Origin: Paenibacillus sp. JNUCC32
GTDB taxonomy: Bacteria; Bacillota; Bacilli; Paenibacillales; Paenibacillaceae
Reading direction: 5' to 3'
DNA: 64,000 nucleotides
NCBI RefSeq assembly: GCF_014863545.1
Contig: NZ_CP062260.1
Location: forward strand, 6,225,501 to 6,289,500
Positions within the stretch are counted from its first letter, which is position 1. Each line of letters opens with the position of its first letter. This document shows positions 1 through 8,975 of this stretch, piece by piece. The translations under genes and the position numbers were made by a program. The notes under the pieces were generated by a model. It searched no databases. It had not been told where the DNA came from and was given only the letters and a program-made list of their open reading frames with translations.

Positions 1-2
1 GG

Positions 3-491
3 CTAGATAAGTATTTTGATGCACCCCCCACCTCCGAAGGATACGTCACTCTGAGTGTCATTCGAGGATTGCACACGGTGGAAGTGACCATTCCGCTTAC
101 CGGTGTGGTACTTCGTGCGGAAGACCGAAGCGATGATATGTACGCTTCCATTGACGCCGTTGTGGACAAGTTGGAACGTCAGATTCGCAAGCACAAAACC
201 AAGCTGAACCGCAAGATCAAGCAAGAGGGCGGACTGAAGACGCTCATTGCGGAGAACGGGGCAGCGGCCACCAGTCAGGTGGATGCAGAGCAAGTGGAGT
301 ATGACGAGGACGAGTACGAAGTCGTCCGTACGAAACGTTTTACCATGAAGCCGATGGACGTGGAAGAAGCGATCCTGCAGATGAACATGGTAGGCCATAA
401 TTTCTTTGTATTTTCCAACATTGACACACAAGAAGTAAATGTCGTCTACAAGCGTGATGACGGCAAGTACGGATTGATCGAGCGGGACTAA
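3..491 (+). CDS. hpf: Ribosome hibernation promoting factor, long form (5' end missing)
   Basis: The gene is open from the left edge, so the start lies outside the window; 162 residues are visible and roughly 25 N-terminal ones are missing. The visible part begins inside the first HPF/RaiA domain (KYFDAPPTSEGYVTLSVI), followed by a charged linker (RQIRKHKTKLNRKIKQEG) and the C-terminal dimerisation domain typical of long HPF (TKRFTMKPMDVEEAILQMNM to the end). Long HPF binds the decoding region of the 30S subunit and joins 70S ribosomes into inactive 100S dimers in stationary phase. It lies directly upstream of secA, the usual order in Bacillales, and a terminator follows it. A TTG at 69 can be read as a start but lies inside the conserved domain. 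Confidence 0.96.
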   Translation, partial: LDKYFDAPPTSEGYVTLSVIRGLHTVEVTIPLTGVVLRAEDRSDDMYASIDAVVDKLERQIRKHKTKLNRKIKQEGGLKTLIAENGAAATSQVDAEQVEYDEDEYEVVRTKRFTMKPMDVEEAILQMNMVGHNFFVFSNIDTQEVNVVYKRDDGKYGLIERD

Positions 492-572
492 GTTTTAAAC
501 GGCAGCATTCCTAAGGAAATGCGGAGGCAGCTGGCCCGATTCGAATTTTAAAATGAAATCGAAATGTAAGGT

Positions 573-610
573 GAGCCTTCATCCGTGCAAGCGGGTGGGG
601 CTCTTTATTT
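573..610 (+). terminator. Rho-independent terminator after hpf
   Basis: GAGCC (573-577) pairs with GGCTC, and inside it CATCCG pairs with CGGGTG around a short loop. A T-rich run (TTTATTT) follows. It closes the hpf transcript about 80 bases after the stop codon. Confidence 0.75.
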
Positions 611-1036
611 GGATATACGGCTTCGAGGCGCGTAAAAATCGCAATAAGGATGGAATTTGATGGTAGGCCCATCGGAGTATGCCGAATAGTGCAACCTTTT
701 TCTAATTTGAATGGGTTCCTAGGTGACTACCGGGCCACCTTAAACAGCACCAGACACAGCCACAGTTAGGAACTTCCTATATAGCCGAATTAAGGCCGAT
801 GATAGCCAATATTTTAACGATGCTTCAGACGATGGCTTCAGGCTTTAACCTCAGCTTATTCCCTACAATGGACATCGTTGCTTCTGTCCTCATTAGATGT
901 AGAATTTCACTTCGAGGATGAAGATAATTCCATTGCTGCGCGCTGGGGAAATGCTCCACGCAACTTTTTTGGGCCTCTCCGCGTCTCATAGAGTAAGGCT
1001 TCGCGTAACAGACACCTCTTGTAATAGCACATATTG
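611..1036. other. Gene-free stretch between the hpf terminator and the secA promoter
   Basis: I see no convincing gene here. The short open frames have no ribosome binding site and no recognisable protein. No tRNA-like or riboswitch-like element was found by eye. Confidence 0.5.
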
Positions 1037-1065
1037 TTGCGGCATCCCTTACAAACTGTTACAAT
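1037..1065 (+). promoter_or_regulatory. Candidate sigma-A promoter of secA
   Basis: TTGCGG (1037-1042), a 17-base spacer and TACAAT (1060-1065). It lies about 150 bases upstream of the secA start and after the hpf terminator, so secA is probably transcribed on its own. Confidence 0.45.
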
Positions 1066-1214
1066 TTATGCAAACCCTCATTTTATGGGACGGGCTTTTT
1101 AGCCTGCATGAAATGGGACCATCATAAGGAATCAATGAATCGATTTCATCATTTAACCCTTTGGCATTTAATGAAGTTGATTCTATCACTTGTTTTGCAC
1201 GAAAGGGGTTAACC

Positions 1215-3728
1215 ATGCTAGGACTTGTCAAAAAGATTTTCGGCGACACCAACGAGCGTGATGTCAAACGTCTCATGAAGACGGTCGATGTAATCAACAA
1301 AATGGAACCGGATTTTGAGAAGCTCTCCGATGAGCAGCTGCAAGCCAAAACCGAGGAGTTCCGTGCGCGGATCGAGAAAGGTGAGACGCTGGAGGAATTG
1401 CTTCCTGAAGCGTTCGCGACAGTTCGTGAAGCTTCCAGACGGACACTCGGCAAACGTCACTATGACGTGCAGTTGGTCGGGGGGATGGCCCTCCACGAAG
1501 GCAAAATTGCAGAGATGAAGACCGGTGAAGGTAAGACCCTTGTAGGTACGCTGCCGGTTTACTTAAATGCCCTGCTTGGCAAAGGCGTTCACGTTGTAAC
1601 GGTCAATGATTATCTGGCGCAGCGTGACAGCCAAGAGATGGCGCAAATATATAATTTCCTGGGAATGACGGTCGGGGTTAACCTGAGCGGCATGGAGCAC
1701 CCGGATAAACAGCAGGCATATGCTTGCGATATTACGTACGGAACGAACAATGAGTTCGGCTTTGACTATCTGCGTGACAACATGGTCCTCTACAAAGAGC
1801 AGATGGTACAGCGTCCGCTGTATTTCTGTATCATTGACGAAGTGGACTCCATCCTGGTTGACGAAGCGCGTACACCGCTTATCATCTCGGGACAAGCTCA
1901 GAAATCGACCGAGCTGTATTTTGCAGCCGACCGGTTCGTGAAGCGTCTGACGGCCGAAGAGGATTATACGGTAGACATCAAAGTCAAATCCGTAGCCTTG
2001 ACGGAAAAAGGCGTAGCGCTGGCGGAACGTTCCTTCGGGATTGAAAACCTGTATGACCACAACCACGTAACCTTGAACCACCACATCGTACAAGCGCTGA
2101 AAGCGAACGTGATCATGCGCCGCGATGTGGATTACGTGGTTACCGACGACGAAGTGGTCATCGTCGACGAATTTACGGGCCGTCTGATGGCTGGACGCCG
2201 CTACAGCGACGGTCTCCACCAGGCGATCGAAGCGAAGGAAGGCATCGAGGTTCAGAACGAGAGCATGACTCTGGCGACGATTACTTTCCAGAACTACTTC
2301 CGGATGTACCGCAAGCTGGCGGGCATGACCGGTACGGCTAAGACGGAGGAAGAAGAATTCAAGAAGATTTATGGTCTTGAAGTGCTTCAAATTCCTACGA
2401 ACAAACCGAATCAGCGTATTGACATGCCGGATGTGGTTTACAAGAGCGAAGATGGCAAGTTCAAGGCGGTTGTAGCCGAGATCGTGGAACGCCATAAGAA
2501 GAACCAGCCGATTCTGGTGGGTACGGTTTCCATCGAGAACTCCGAGCGTTTGTCTGAAATGCTGAAACGCAAAGGCGTCCAGCATAAAGTGCTGAATGCG
2601 AAATACCATGCGGAGGAAGCGGAAATCATCTCGCGCGCCGGACAGCCGGGATCGGTCACGATCGCGACGAACATGGCGGGCCGCGGTACGGATATTTTGC
2701 TTGGCGAAGGCGTACAGAATATTGGCGGACTTCACATTATCGGTACGGAGCGTCACGAATCGCGCCGGATCGATAACCAGCTGCGTGGTCGTGCCGGTCG
2801 TCAGGGTGATCCGGGATCAACTCAGTTCTATCTGTCCCTCGGCGATGAGCTGATGAAGCGTTTTGGTACAGACAACGTGCTGAATATGATGGAGCGTCTT
2901 GGATTTGAAGAAGATCAGCCGATCGAGAGCAAGATGATTACCCGTGCGGTTGAATCCGCGCAGAAGCGGGTAGAAGGCAACAACTTCGACATGCGTAAAG
3001 TCGTTCTCCAATACGATGACGTCATGAACCAGCAGCGTGAGATCATCTACAAGCAGCGCCGTGAGATCTTGGAATCTCAAGACATCAAGCAAATCGTTGT
3101 AGAGATGATTAAGCCGGTCATTGATCGTGTCGTTCAGGCTCACTGCAGCGATGACATTCCGGAGAACTGGGAACTGCAGGAAGTGGCAGACTACGTGAAC
3201 AGCAAGCTGCTGGACGAAGGTGCCGTTACCCGCGAAGATCTGTGGGGTAAAGAAGCCGAAGAGCTTACGGAGTACATCTTCGATCGCGTGATGAAGAAGT
3301 ACGAAGAGCGTGAGCAAGCCATCGGCGAAGAAATGGTGCGCGAGTTCGAGAAGGTTATCGTGCTGCGTGCGGTGGACAGCAAGTGGATGGATCATATCGA
3401 TGCAATGGATCAGCTGCGTCAAGGTATCCACCTCCGTGCTTACGGTGGTACCGATCCGCTTCGCGAATACCAATTCGAAGGCTTCGAGATGTTTAATGCC
3501 ATGATCGCGACGATACAGGAAGAAGTTGCGACGTACATCATGAAGGCCCAAATCGCAACGAATCAGGAGCGTCAAGCGGTTGTGGACGAGAATAAAGTCT
3601 CCACGAACAGCAGCAGCGAACCTGCCGAGAAGCGTCCGGTCCAAGTGGCTGAACAGATCGGCCGGAATGATGCATGCCCTTGCGGCAGCGGCAAGAAGTA
3701 TAAGCACTGCCATGGACAGAACGCTTAA
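1215..3728 (+). CDS. secA: Preprotein translocase ATPase SecA
   Basis: SecA is the ATP-driven motor that pushes unfolded preproteins through SecYEG at the membrane. The start at 1215 is chosen because AAAGGGG (1202-1208) is well placed and the N-terminus [16 protein letters not shown] matches the family; an upstream in-frame ATG at 1161 has no such site. The product is 837 residues, normal length. Visible motifs are Walker [12 protein letters not shown] at about 101-111, the DEAD-like [17 protein letters not shown] near 205-222, the helicase segment [29 protein letters not shown], and the C-terminal zinc motif [14 protein letters not shown] used for SecB or lipid binding. It appears monocistronic. 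Confidence 0.99.
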   Translation: MLGLVKKIFGDTNERDVKRLMKTVDVINKMEPDFEKLSDEQLQAKTEEFRARIEKGETLEELLPEAFATVREASRRTLGKRHYDVQLVGGMALHEGKIAEMKTGEGKTLVGTLPVYLNALLGKGVHVVTVNDYLAQRDSQEMAQIYNFLGMTVGVNLSGMEHPDKQQAYACDITYGTNNEFGFDYLRDNMVLYKEQMVQRPLYFCIIDEVDSILVDEARTPLIISGQAQKSTELYFAADRFVKRLTAEEDYTVDIKVKSVALTEKGVALAERSFGIENLYDHNHVTLNHHIVQALKANVIMRRDVDYVVTDDEVVIVDEFTGRLMAGRRYSDGLHQAIEAKEGIEVQNESMTLATITFQNYFRMYRKLAGMTGTAKTEEEEFKKIYGLEVLQIPTNKPNQRIDMPDVVYKSEDGKFKAVVAEIVERHKKNQPILVGTVSIENSERLSEMLKRKGVQHKVLNAKYHAEEAEIISRAGQPGSVTIATNMAGRGTDILLGEGVQNIGGLHIIGTERHESRRIDNQLRGRAGRQGDPGSTQFYLSLGDELMKRFGTDNVLNMMERLGFEEDQPIESKMITRAVESAQKRVEGNNFDMRKVVLQYDDVMNQQREIIYKQRREILESQDIKQIVVEMIKPVIDRVVQAHCSDDIPENWELQEVADYVNSKLLDEGAVTREDLWGKEAEELTEYIFDRVMKKYEEREQAIGEEMVREFEKVIVLRAVDSKWMDHIDAMDQLRQGIHLRAYGGTDPLREYQFEGFEMFNAMIATIQEEVATYIMKAQIATNQERQAVVDENKVSTNSSSEPAEKRPVQVAEQIGRNDACPCGSGKKYKHCHGQNA

Positions 3729-4104
3729 GCGATCCAGCCTAATGGTGATGAATATAAGAAAAGCATCCATTGACGTGCTTCTACAGAAGCAAGACCGCGT
3801 GTAGAGGATATTTTTCTTGCGATGATCGAATTTGTTCAGCATCACAACAAACTTCGATAATCCTTATACAGCCTGTCCAGGTTATGGGCAACTTTTCAAC
3901 TCCCTTAAGAGCGGCAGATGAACCGGGTGATGGTGGTCTTTTCCACGGTGATCCGAATACCCCTGCTGCGCTTAAGGGAGTTTATCTGAATAAACAGCGA
4001 AATTCCTGATACAGCAACGTAAATTTCTCTTGAAATGGAACGTTTTCCATGGAGGAGAGGGTATACTGAAATTATTACGTGAAGATAAGAAAGGACGAGG
4101 ACTC
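3729..4104. other. secA-prfB intergenic region
   Basis: No gene is supported. It holds the long hairpin at 3898-3982 and a 16-base inverted repeat (ATGGAA-CGTT-TTCCAT, 4035-4050), followed by a TATACT (4062-4067) that could be a -10 box for prfB but lacks a good -35. An AAAGGA-type ribosome binding site precedes the prfB ATG. Confidence 0.5.
3898..3982 (+). repeat. Long imperfect hairpin upstream of prfB
   Basis: AACTCCCTTAAG (3898-3909) is perfectly complementary to CTTAAGGGAGTT (3971-3982). After one mismatch, GCGGCAG (3911-3917) pairs with CTGCTGC (3963-3969), giving about 19 pairs in 20 positions. The 45-base apical part can fold further: CGGGT pairs with ATCCG and GTGG with CCAC. No T-run follows, so it is not a standard terminator. 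It may be a structured transcript end of secA, a leader of prfB or a small dispersed repeat; I cannot place it in a known RNA family. Confidence 0.6.
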
Positions 4105-5218
4105 ATGATCGATCCAAGTGTGAAGCAGGACCTGCGTGAAATCAGCAAGAAACTAACCAATCTTAGGGGGTCTCTTTGACTTAGATCTCAAACAGGAAAT
4201 GATTGAGAACTTTGAGGAGAAGATGGCGGCTCCGGATTTCTGGGACGATAATGAGAAGGCTCAGGCGCTCATCGCCGAAATGAATGCCGTGAAGTCTTCC
4301 GTGGATCAATATCAGAAGCTGCAGGCGGATTACGATGATGCCGTCGTGATGATCGAGCTGGCGGATGAAGAGGGCGATGACTCCCTTGCGGGAGAGATCG
4401 GAGAGACGATCAAGGACCTGGTTGGGCGCGTGGAGGAATTTGAGCTTCAACTGCTGCTGAACCAGCCTTACGATAAAATGAATGCGATTCTTGAGCTGCA
4501 TCCCGGCGCGGGGGGTACCGAGTCTCAAGACTGGGGCCAAATGCTGCACCGCATGTACACGCGATGGGCCGAGAAGCGCGGCTTCAAGGTGGAGACGCTG
4601 GATTATCTCCCTGGCGATGAAGCGGGAATCAAAAGCGTAACCCTGTTGATCAAAGGCTTTAATGCCTACGGATATTTGAAGGCTGAAAAAGGGGTCCATC
4701 GACTGGTTCGGATCTCTCCGTTCGACTCTTCGGGCAGACGGCATACGTCCTTCGTGTCCTGTGACGTCGTACCGGAAATTACGGATGACGTGGAGATCGA
4801 CATCCGTACCGAGGATCTGAAGATCGACACGTACCGGGCGAGCGGCGCCGGCGGACAGCATATCAATACGACGGACTCGGCCGTACGGATTACGCACTTG
4901 CCAACCGGCGTGGTGGTGACGTGCCAGAATGAACGCTCCCAGATCAAGAACCGCGAGCGGGCGATGACGATGCTTCGTTCCAAGCTCTACGAACGCAAAA
5001 TCGAGGAGCAGCAGAAGGAATTGGCGGAAATCCGCGGCGAACAGTCCGATATTGCTTGGGGCAGTCAGATCCGTTCGTATGTATTCCATCCGTACAGTAT
5101 GGTCAAGGATCATCGGACGCAAGTAGAAACCGGTAATGTCGGCGCCGTCATGGACGGAGATTTGGACGGATTTATCGACGGATATTTGCGCAGCCAGATC
5201 AAGCAGGAAGTCGAGTAG
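4105..5218 (+). CDS. prfB: Peptide chain release factor 2, expressed by +1 programmed frameshift
   Basis: RF2 recognises UGA and UAA and triggers peptide release on the ribosome. Translation starts at ATG 4105, reads 24 codons to the in-frame TGA at 4177-4179, and must slip +1 so that decoding continues from GAC at 4178. The joined product (4105-4176 plus 4178-5218) is 370 residues. Key motifs are the SPF tripeptide that reads the stop codon (about residues 204-206) and the GGQ that enters the peptidyl transferase centre (about 249-251, in [17 protein letters not shown]). The frameshift is the classical autoregulatory arrangement and not a sequencing error. The following yitT-type gene starts 26 bases after the stop. 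Confidence 0.98.
4165..4180 (+). promoter_or_regulatory. prfB programmed +1 frameshift signal
   Basis: AGGGGG (4165-4170) is a Shine-Dalgarno-like stimulator three bases before the slippery CTT TGA C (4174-4180). When RF2 is scarce the ribosome pauses at TGA, tRNA-Leu slips from CTT to TTT and reading resumes at GAC. All elements of the known bacterial signal are present. Confidence 0.97.
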
Positions 5219-5244
5219 GACGTTGAGGAGAGATTTATAGAACT

Positions 5245-6150
5245 ATGGCGCAATCCGCTGGCAATCCATCGATCAACAAACGAAAAAGAGAACCCTTGAT
5301 TCCGATCAACGGTCCGCTCCGGCAGACGGTGGACGCAATCTTTATTATCGTCGGCTCCTTTATTATGGCGCTGTCGTTTAATCTGTTTTTCCTGCCCAAT
5401 CACATCGCCTCGGGCGGGGTGTCGGGTTTGTCCGTTCTTGCGCAAGCGTGGCTCGGCATTGAACCGGCCTTTACGCAATGGGCGCTGAACATTCCTTTGT
5501 TCGTGCTTGGCTTTTGGCTGCTTGGGCGCGACTACGGCATCCGCTCCCTGCTGGGAAGCGTGATTTTGCCGCTGTTCGTATTTTTGACCAAGGACTGGCC
5601 GATTCCAACCTCTAACCCGCTTCTGGCTTCCATTTATGGCGGTATCGGCGTCGGTATCGGCATGGGGCTGGTCTATCGCGGCAGGGGGTCAACCGGCGGG
5701 TTGACCATCGTGGCGCAGCTCCTACAAAAATACAGCGGCCTCAGCTTTTCCGTCTGCGTCGTACTGCTGGATGCGATCGTAATCTCATCGGCAGCCCTTG
5801 TGCTCTCGCTGGAGCAGGCGTTATACGCGCTGATTGGACTGTACGTAACAGGCAAGGTGATTGATGCCATCGAGCTGGGATTTAGCTTTACCAAGGTGGC
5901 CTACATTATATCCGATCATACGGAGCCGATTACCAAGGCCATTCTCGAGGACCTTGACCGCGGATTAACCAAGCTTACCGCAGAGGGAGGCTATACGGGC
6001 GAACACCGGACGGTCCTGATGGTCGTCGTCGGACAGAGCGAAATTCCCCGTCTCAAAACGGTGGTCCAATCGGTGGATCCGAATGCCTTCGTCATCATTA
6101 GCAATGCCCATGAGGTATTGGGCGAAGGATTCCGCAATATTAAGGCGTAG
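5245..6150 (+). CDS. YitT family membrane protein (DUF161/DUF2179)
   Basis: 301 residues. The N-terminal two thirds hold about five or six hydrophobic segments of the DUF161 type, beginning at FIIVGSFIMALSFNLFFLPN with the conserved HIASGGVSGLS that follows. The C-terminal soluble DUF2179 domain ends in VDPNAFVIISNAHEVLGEGF, the signature end of the YitT/YpjC group. The biochemical function of the family is not established. The ribosome binding site GAGGAG lies rather far (about 15 bases) from ATG 5245. It may be co-transcribed with prfB, 26 bases upstream, and a strong terminator follows. Confidence 0.93.
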   Translation: MAQSAGNPSINKRKREPLIPINGPLRQTVDAIFIIVGSFIMALSFNLFFLPNHIASGGVSGLSVLAQAWLGIEPAFTQWALNIPLFVLGFWLLGRDYGIRSLLGSVILPLFVFLTKDWPIPTSNPLLASIYGGIGVGIGMGLVYRGRGSTGGLTIVAQLLQKYSGLSFSVCVVLLDAIVISSAALVLSLEQALYALIGLYVTGKVIDAIELGFSFTKVAYIISDHTEPITKAILEDLDRGLTKLTAEGGYTGEHRTVLMVVVGQSEIPRLKTVVQSVDPNAFVIISNAHEVLGEGFRNIKA

Positions 6151-6180
6151 CCTCGCGGCTCGTCAGCATACTCTCTATAA

Positions 6181-6237
6181 AAAAGAAGTAACCATTCGTC
6201 AGGCAGCGTAGTCTGAGCAGGGGTTACTTCTTTTTTT
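6181..6237. terminator. Bidirectional terminator between convergent genes
   Basis: GAAGTAACC (6185-6193) pairs with GGTTACTTC (6222-6230), followed by seven T. The complementary strand also has a T-rich tail after the stem, so it serves the YitT-type gene on plus and the secreted-protein gene on minus. Confidence 0.88.
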
Positions 6238-6251
6238 ATGTAATGGGATCG

Positions 6252-6794
6252 TTAACGACTGATCTGAATCAGCGTAATCTTTGACTTCGAGGTGTCCGCC
6301 ATGAAGGAGATGCGGGTCTTGCCGAAAGTGTAGACCATCTCGTATGCCTCTTCCATGTCGTTATAATACATTTCGTAGGCGCTGCCTAAATGCTTTTTGA
6401 CGTCCGCAAAGGTTTGGTCCGGGAAGCCTTCTTTACCTATCAACAAACACCACATGCCGTTTGAGCCTGTATAAGGGTTCTCGAAATTAAATCCGGCATA
6501 CGAAATATTTTTGAATTTCCAAAACTCGCCGCCGTAGTGGTAGAATGAACTCACAGGTTTTCCCAATTTGGAGGCGATCTGATTTTGGGTCATGCCGAAT
6601 TGGACGCCGCCAAAGCCTGGGATGACTCCTTTTTTCAAATAAGCCGCCGTGTTCTTGTTGAGGATTAACATTGGCGCAGGTTTGGTTTTTGCTTGGGTGG
6701 TTGAAGCGGCAGCGAAACTGGGATGAGGAGCCTGCCACGTGAGGCAGATCAGTAAGAGAAAACATAATAGGCCCGTCGTTCTTTTGAATATCAT
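6252..6794 (-). CDS. Secreted protein, DUF4309/YjgB-like
   Basis: 180 residues. A clear signal peptide (MIFKRTTGLLCFLLLICLTW, cleavage probably after SFA) indicates export. The mature part contains GVIPGFGGVQFGMTQNQIAS followed by KLGKPVSSFYHYGG, a pattern resembling the DUF4309 domain of Bacillus YjgB. That resemblance is from memory of the pattern and is not secure. GGAGG stands well before the ATG at 6794, and an extended -10 promoter lies upstream. The function is unknown. It is divergent from the GNAT gene. Confidence 0.8.
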   Translation of the reverse strand: MIFKRTTGLLCFLLLICLTWQAPHPSFAAASTTQAKTKPAPMLILNKNTAAYLKKGVIPGFGGVQFGMTQNQIASKLGKPVSSFYHYGGEFWKFKNISYAGFNFENPYTGSNGMWCLLIGKEGFPDQTFADVKKHLGSAYEMYYNDMEEAYEMVYTFGKTRISFMADTSKSKITLIQISR

Positions 6795-6843
6795 GGTTTT
6801 ACCTCCAGGAATCTAAGTTGTAGGAACATATTTCCCTAAGAGG

Positions 6844-6852
6844 ATTATATCA
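6844..6852 (-). promoter_or_regulatory. Extended -10 promoter for the secreted-protein gene
   Basis: On the minus strand the sequence reads TGATATAAT, an extended -10 (TGnTATAAT), about 50 bases upstream of the ATG at 6794. The -35 region is weak, as is common for extended -10 promoters. Confidence 0.5.
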
Positions 6853-6942
6853 AAGCACCGTTTAGGTCGATAGACTTATTTATTAGGTTAAAAGTAATAG
6901 GGAGCGTGAAGTCTTAGGTTTATAGAACAGGGGGAGTTACGA

Positions 6943-7512
6943 ATGGAAATCGAACAGATCTACGGCAGTTTGCCGGTGCTGGAAACCGAACGTCTGCGCC
7001 TTCGCAGAGTATCGATGCAGGATGCCGATCAGATGTATGCCTATGCCTCAGACGATGAGGTGGCGAAATACGTTACTTGGGAGACCCATCGCTCGATCGA
7101 TGACAGCAAGCGGTTTATTCAATTCATACTGGCTCAGTATGCCAAGCATGATATTGCCCCGTGGGGGATCGAGCTGAAGGAGAGCGGGCGACTGGTCGGG
7201 ACGGTTGATTTTGTATGGTGGAAGCCCGAGCAGCAGGCCGCGGAGATCGGATATGTGCTGGCACGGGATTGTTGGGGACAAGGCATCATGACCGAGGCGG
7301 CCTCTGCGCTGCTCAAGCTTGGTTTCGGCCGTATGGAGCTTGTACGCGTGCAGGCTCGATGTTTGGTGGAGAATATCGGCTCTCAGCGCGTAATGGAGAA
7401 GATCGGCATGTCCTATGAGGGGACGGTGAGGAAGGGGATCAAGGTTAAGGGCCAGCATTGGGACCTCAAGCTCTATTCCATTCTGAAGGAAGAGTTCGAT
7501 CCATCTCGATAG
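6943..7512 (+). CDS. GNAT family N-acetyltransferase (RimJ/RimL type)
   Basis: 189 residues. The opening LPVLETERLRLRRVSMQDAD is typical of RimJ/RimL-like acetyltransferases. The acetyl-CoA binding motif A is seen in the segment around EIGYVLARDCWGQGIMTEAA, and motif B in VENIGSQRVMEKIGM. The target may be a protein N-terminus or a small amine such as an antibiotic; the sequence does not tell. GGGGGAG is six bases before ATG 6943. It stands alone, with no clear operon partner. Confidence 0.92.
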   Translation: MEIEQIYGSLPVLETERLRLRRVSMQDADQMYAYASDDEVAKYVTWETHRSIDDSKRFIQFILAQYAKHDIAPWGIELKESGRLVGTVDFVWWKPEQQAAEIGYVLARDCWGQGIMTEAASALLKLGFGRMELVRVQARCLVENIGSQRVMEKIGMSYEGTVRKGIKVKGQHWDLKLYSILKEEFDPSR

Positions 7513-7561
7513 ACATTGCCTCGGAGCCCGTTAGCAGTTTGGACCAAATTTGAATAATCCA

Positions 7562-7590
7562 TTGTATTTATATGAATACGGTCGTATAAT
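7562..7590 (+). promoter_or_regulatory. Promoter of the arginine operon with candidate ARG boxes
   Basis: TTGTAT (7562-7567), a 17-base spacer and TATAAT (7585-7590) form a good sigma-A promoter. The promoter lies in an AT-rich block (7550-7605) with repeated GAATA, GTAT and ATAC words resembling ARG-box half-sites, such as TTGAATAATCCATTGTAT and ATGAATACGG. Repression by an ArgR/AhrC protein is expected from known biology, but the boxes are imperfect. Confidence 0.5.
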
Positions 7591-7596
7591 AATACA

Positions 7597-7901
7597 TATT
7601 TATGAGACGGATAAAGTCAATGAATACCTTGGAAGCACATATCGCTTTTGACGCAGGAAACGGAACGCTTCCGAAGAAGTTCATGACCAGCCTGACTGCT
7701 TCTTGAAGCAAAATGATACCAAGAATCATCAGCGGACACGCGTGGTTTTTGATACCCAACATAGGATGAAGAGGGAATTTAGGCGGCGGCATGGCTCGAT
7801 CGGAAGAAGGAAACGGAAGAGCATGGGGTAGAGATGAAGGATGGATGAATGGGACCTTGCATAAGGTCCTTCAGCTGTTCCTTGGGGAGAGGGATGAGGA
7901 T
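7597..7901 (+). other. Long argC leader
   Basis: About 300 bases separate the promoter from argC. I see no T-box (no GGTGGNACCGCG-like motif). A perfect hairpin GGACCTT-GCAT-AAGGTCC (7852-7869) sits 15 bases before the argC ribosome binding site. The frame is open from 7791 into argC, but the extra residues do not resemble ArgC. Confidence 0.4.
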
Positions 7902-8957
7902 ATGACGGACACAAATACAGTAAGAGTTGCTATTGTTGGATCTACCGGCTACGGTGGCGTGGAACTGATCCGCTTGCTGCAAGCGCACCCGCGCGTTGAG
8001 ATTACATCGGTAATCTCTTCATCGACGGCAGGCGTACCGATATCGGACGGATTTCCGCATTTGACCAATATCATCACACGCAACCTGGATGGCGTTAACC
8101 CGGCTGAAATCGCCGAGGTGGCCGACTTGGTATTTGCGGCTACGCCTTCGGGCGTCAGTGCCAAGCTGGTACCGGAGCTGCTGGATGCAGGCTTGAAGGT
8201 CATTGATCTCTCGGGCGATTTTCGCTTGAAAGATGGAGCCGTTTATGAACAGTGGTATAAACACGCGGCTCCGAGCGCGGAGCTGTTGGAAAAGGCCGTA
8301 TATGGCCTGTGCGAAGTGTTTGGCGAAGAGGTCCGCGATGTGGATTTCATCTCCAATCCGGGCTGTTATCCGACCGCGACGCTGCTGGGCCTGATTCCGG
8401 CCATCAGCGCGGGCTGGATCGATGCTTCATCCCTTATTATCGACGCCAAATCCGGCGTGTCCGGTGCAGGACGGGGAACGAGCCTGATGACGCATTATGC
8501 TGAAATCAACGAGAACTTCAAAGCCTACAAGGTGAATAAGCATCAGCATATTCCCGAGGTCGAGCAGGTATTGACGCAGGTAGCGGGCGAACCGATCACG
8601 GTCACCTTTACGACGCATCTGGTACCGATGACGCGGGGGATCATGAGCACCATGTATGCCACGCTGAACGGTCCTTACACGGAAGAGGATTTCATTGAAC
8701 TGTACCGCCAGTATTTCAAGGATCGTAAATTTGTGAGAATCCGCGACCTGGGCGTATGGCCTGCAACAAAAGAAGTCAGCGGGTCGAACTTCTGCGATAT
8801 CGGCTTTGCGGTGGATGCGCGCACGAACAGAGTGACCATTATATCGGTCATTGATAATGTGGTGAAGGGTGCGGCCGGGCAGGCGATCCAGAACCTGAAT
8901 TTGATGATGGGATGGGAGGAGAGCCTCGGACTTACGTTTACGCCGATTTATCCGTAA
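7902..8957 (+). CDS. argC: N-acetyl-gamma-glutamyl-phosphate reductase
   Basis: Third step of arginine synthesis: NADPH-dependent reduction of N-acetylglutamyl phosphate to the semialdehyde. 351 residues from ATG 7902, with GGGGAGAGG in front. The nucleotide-binding loop VRVAIVGSTGYGGVELIRLL is at the N-terminus and the catalytic cysteine is in FISNPGCYPTATLLGLIPA. HLVPMTRGIMSTMYA and the GQAIQNLNLMMGWEE ending are family hallmarks. The in-frame extension to 7791 is rejected because the family starts at the VRVAIVG strand. It is the first gene of argCJBDF. Confidence 0.98.
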   Translation: MTDTNTVRVAIVGSTGYGGVELIRLLQAHPRVEITSVISSSTAGVPISDGFPHLTNIITRNLDGVNPAEIAEVADLVFAATPSGVSAKLVPELLDAGLKVIDLSGDFRLKDGAVYEQWYKHAAPSAELLEKAVYGLCEVFGEEVRDVDFISNPGCYPTATLLGLIPAISAGWIDASSLIIDAKSGVSGAGRGTSLMTHYAEINENFKAYKVNKHQHIPEVEQVLTQVAGEPITVTFTTHLVPMTRGIMSTMYATLNGPYTEEDFIELYRQYFKDRKFVRIRDLGVWPATKEVSGSNFCDIGFAVDARTNRVTIISVIDNVVKGAAGQAIQNLNLMMGWEESLGLTFTPIYP

Positions 8958-8975
8958 GCGGCTGGGGATACAGAC

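Noticed and set aside
918..1127. Small plus-strand open frame in the hpf-secA gap
   Set aside because: No ribosome binding site, no recognisable protein, and it crosses the proposed secA promoter.
1161..1214. In-frame extension of secA to an upstream ATG
   Set aside because: No ribosome binding site, and the family N-terminus [10 protein letters not shown] starts at 1215 with AAAGGGG in front.
7597..7901. T-box riboswitch in the argC leader
   Set aside because: No T-box sequence (GGTGGNACCGCG), no specifier-like stem I, and no leader terminator.
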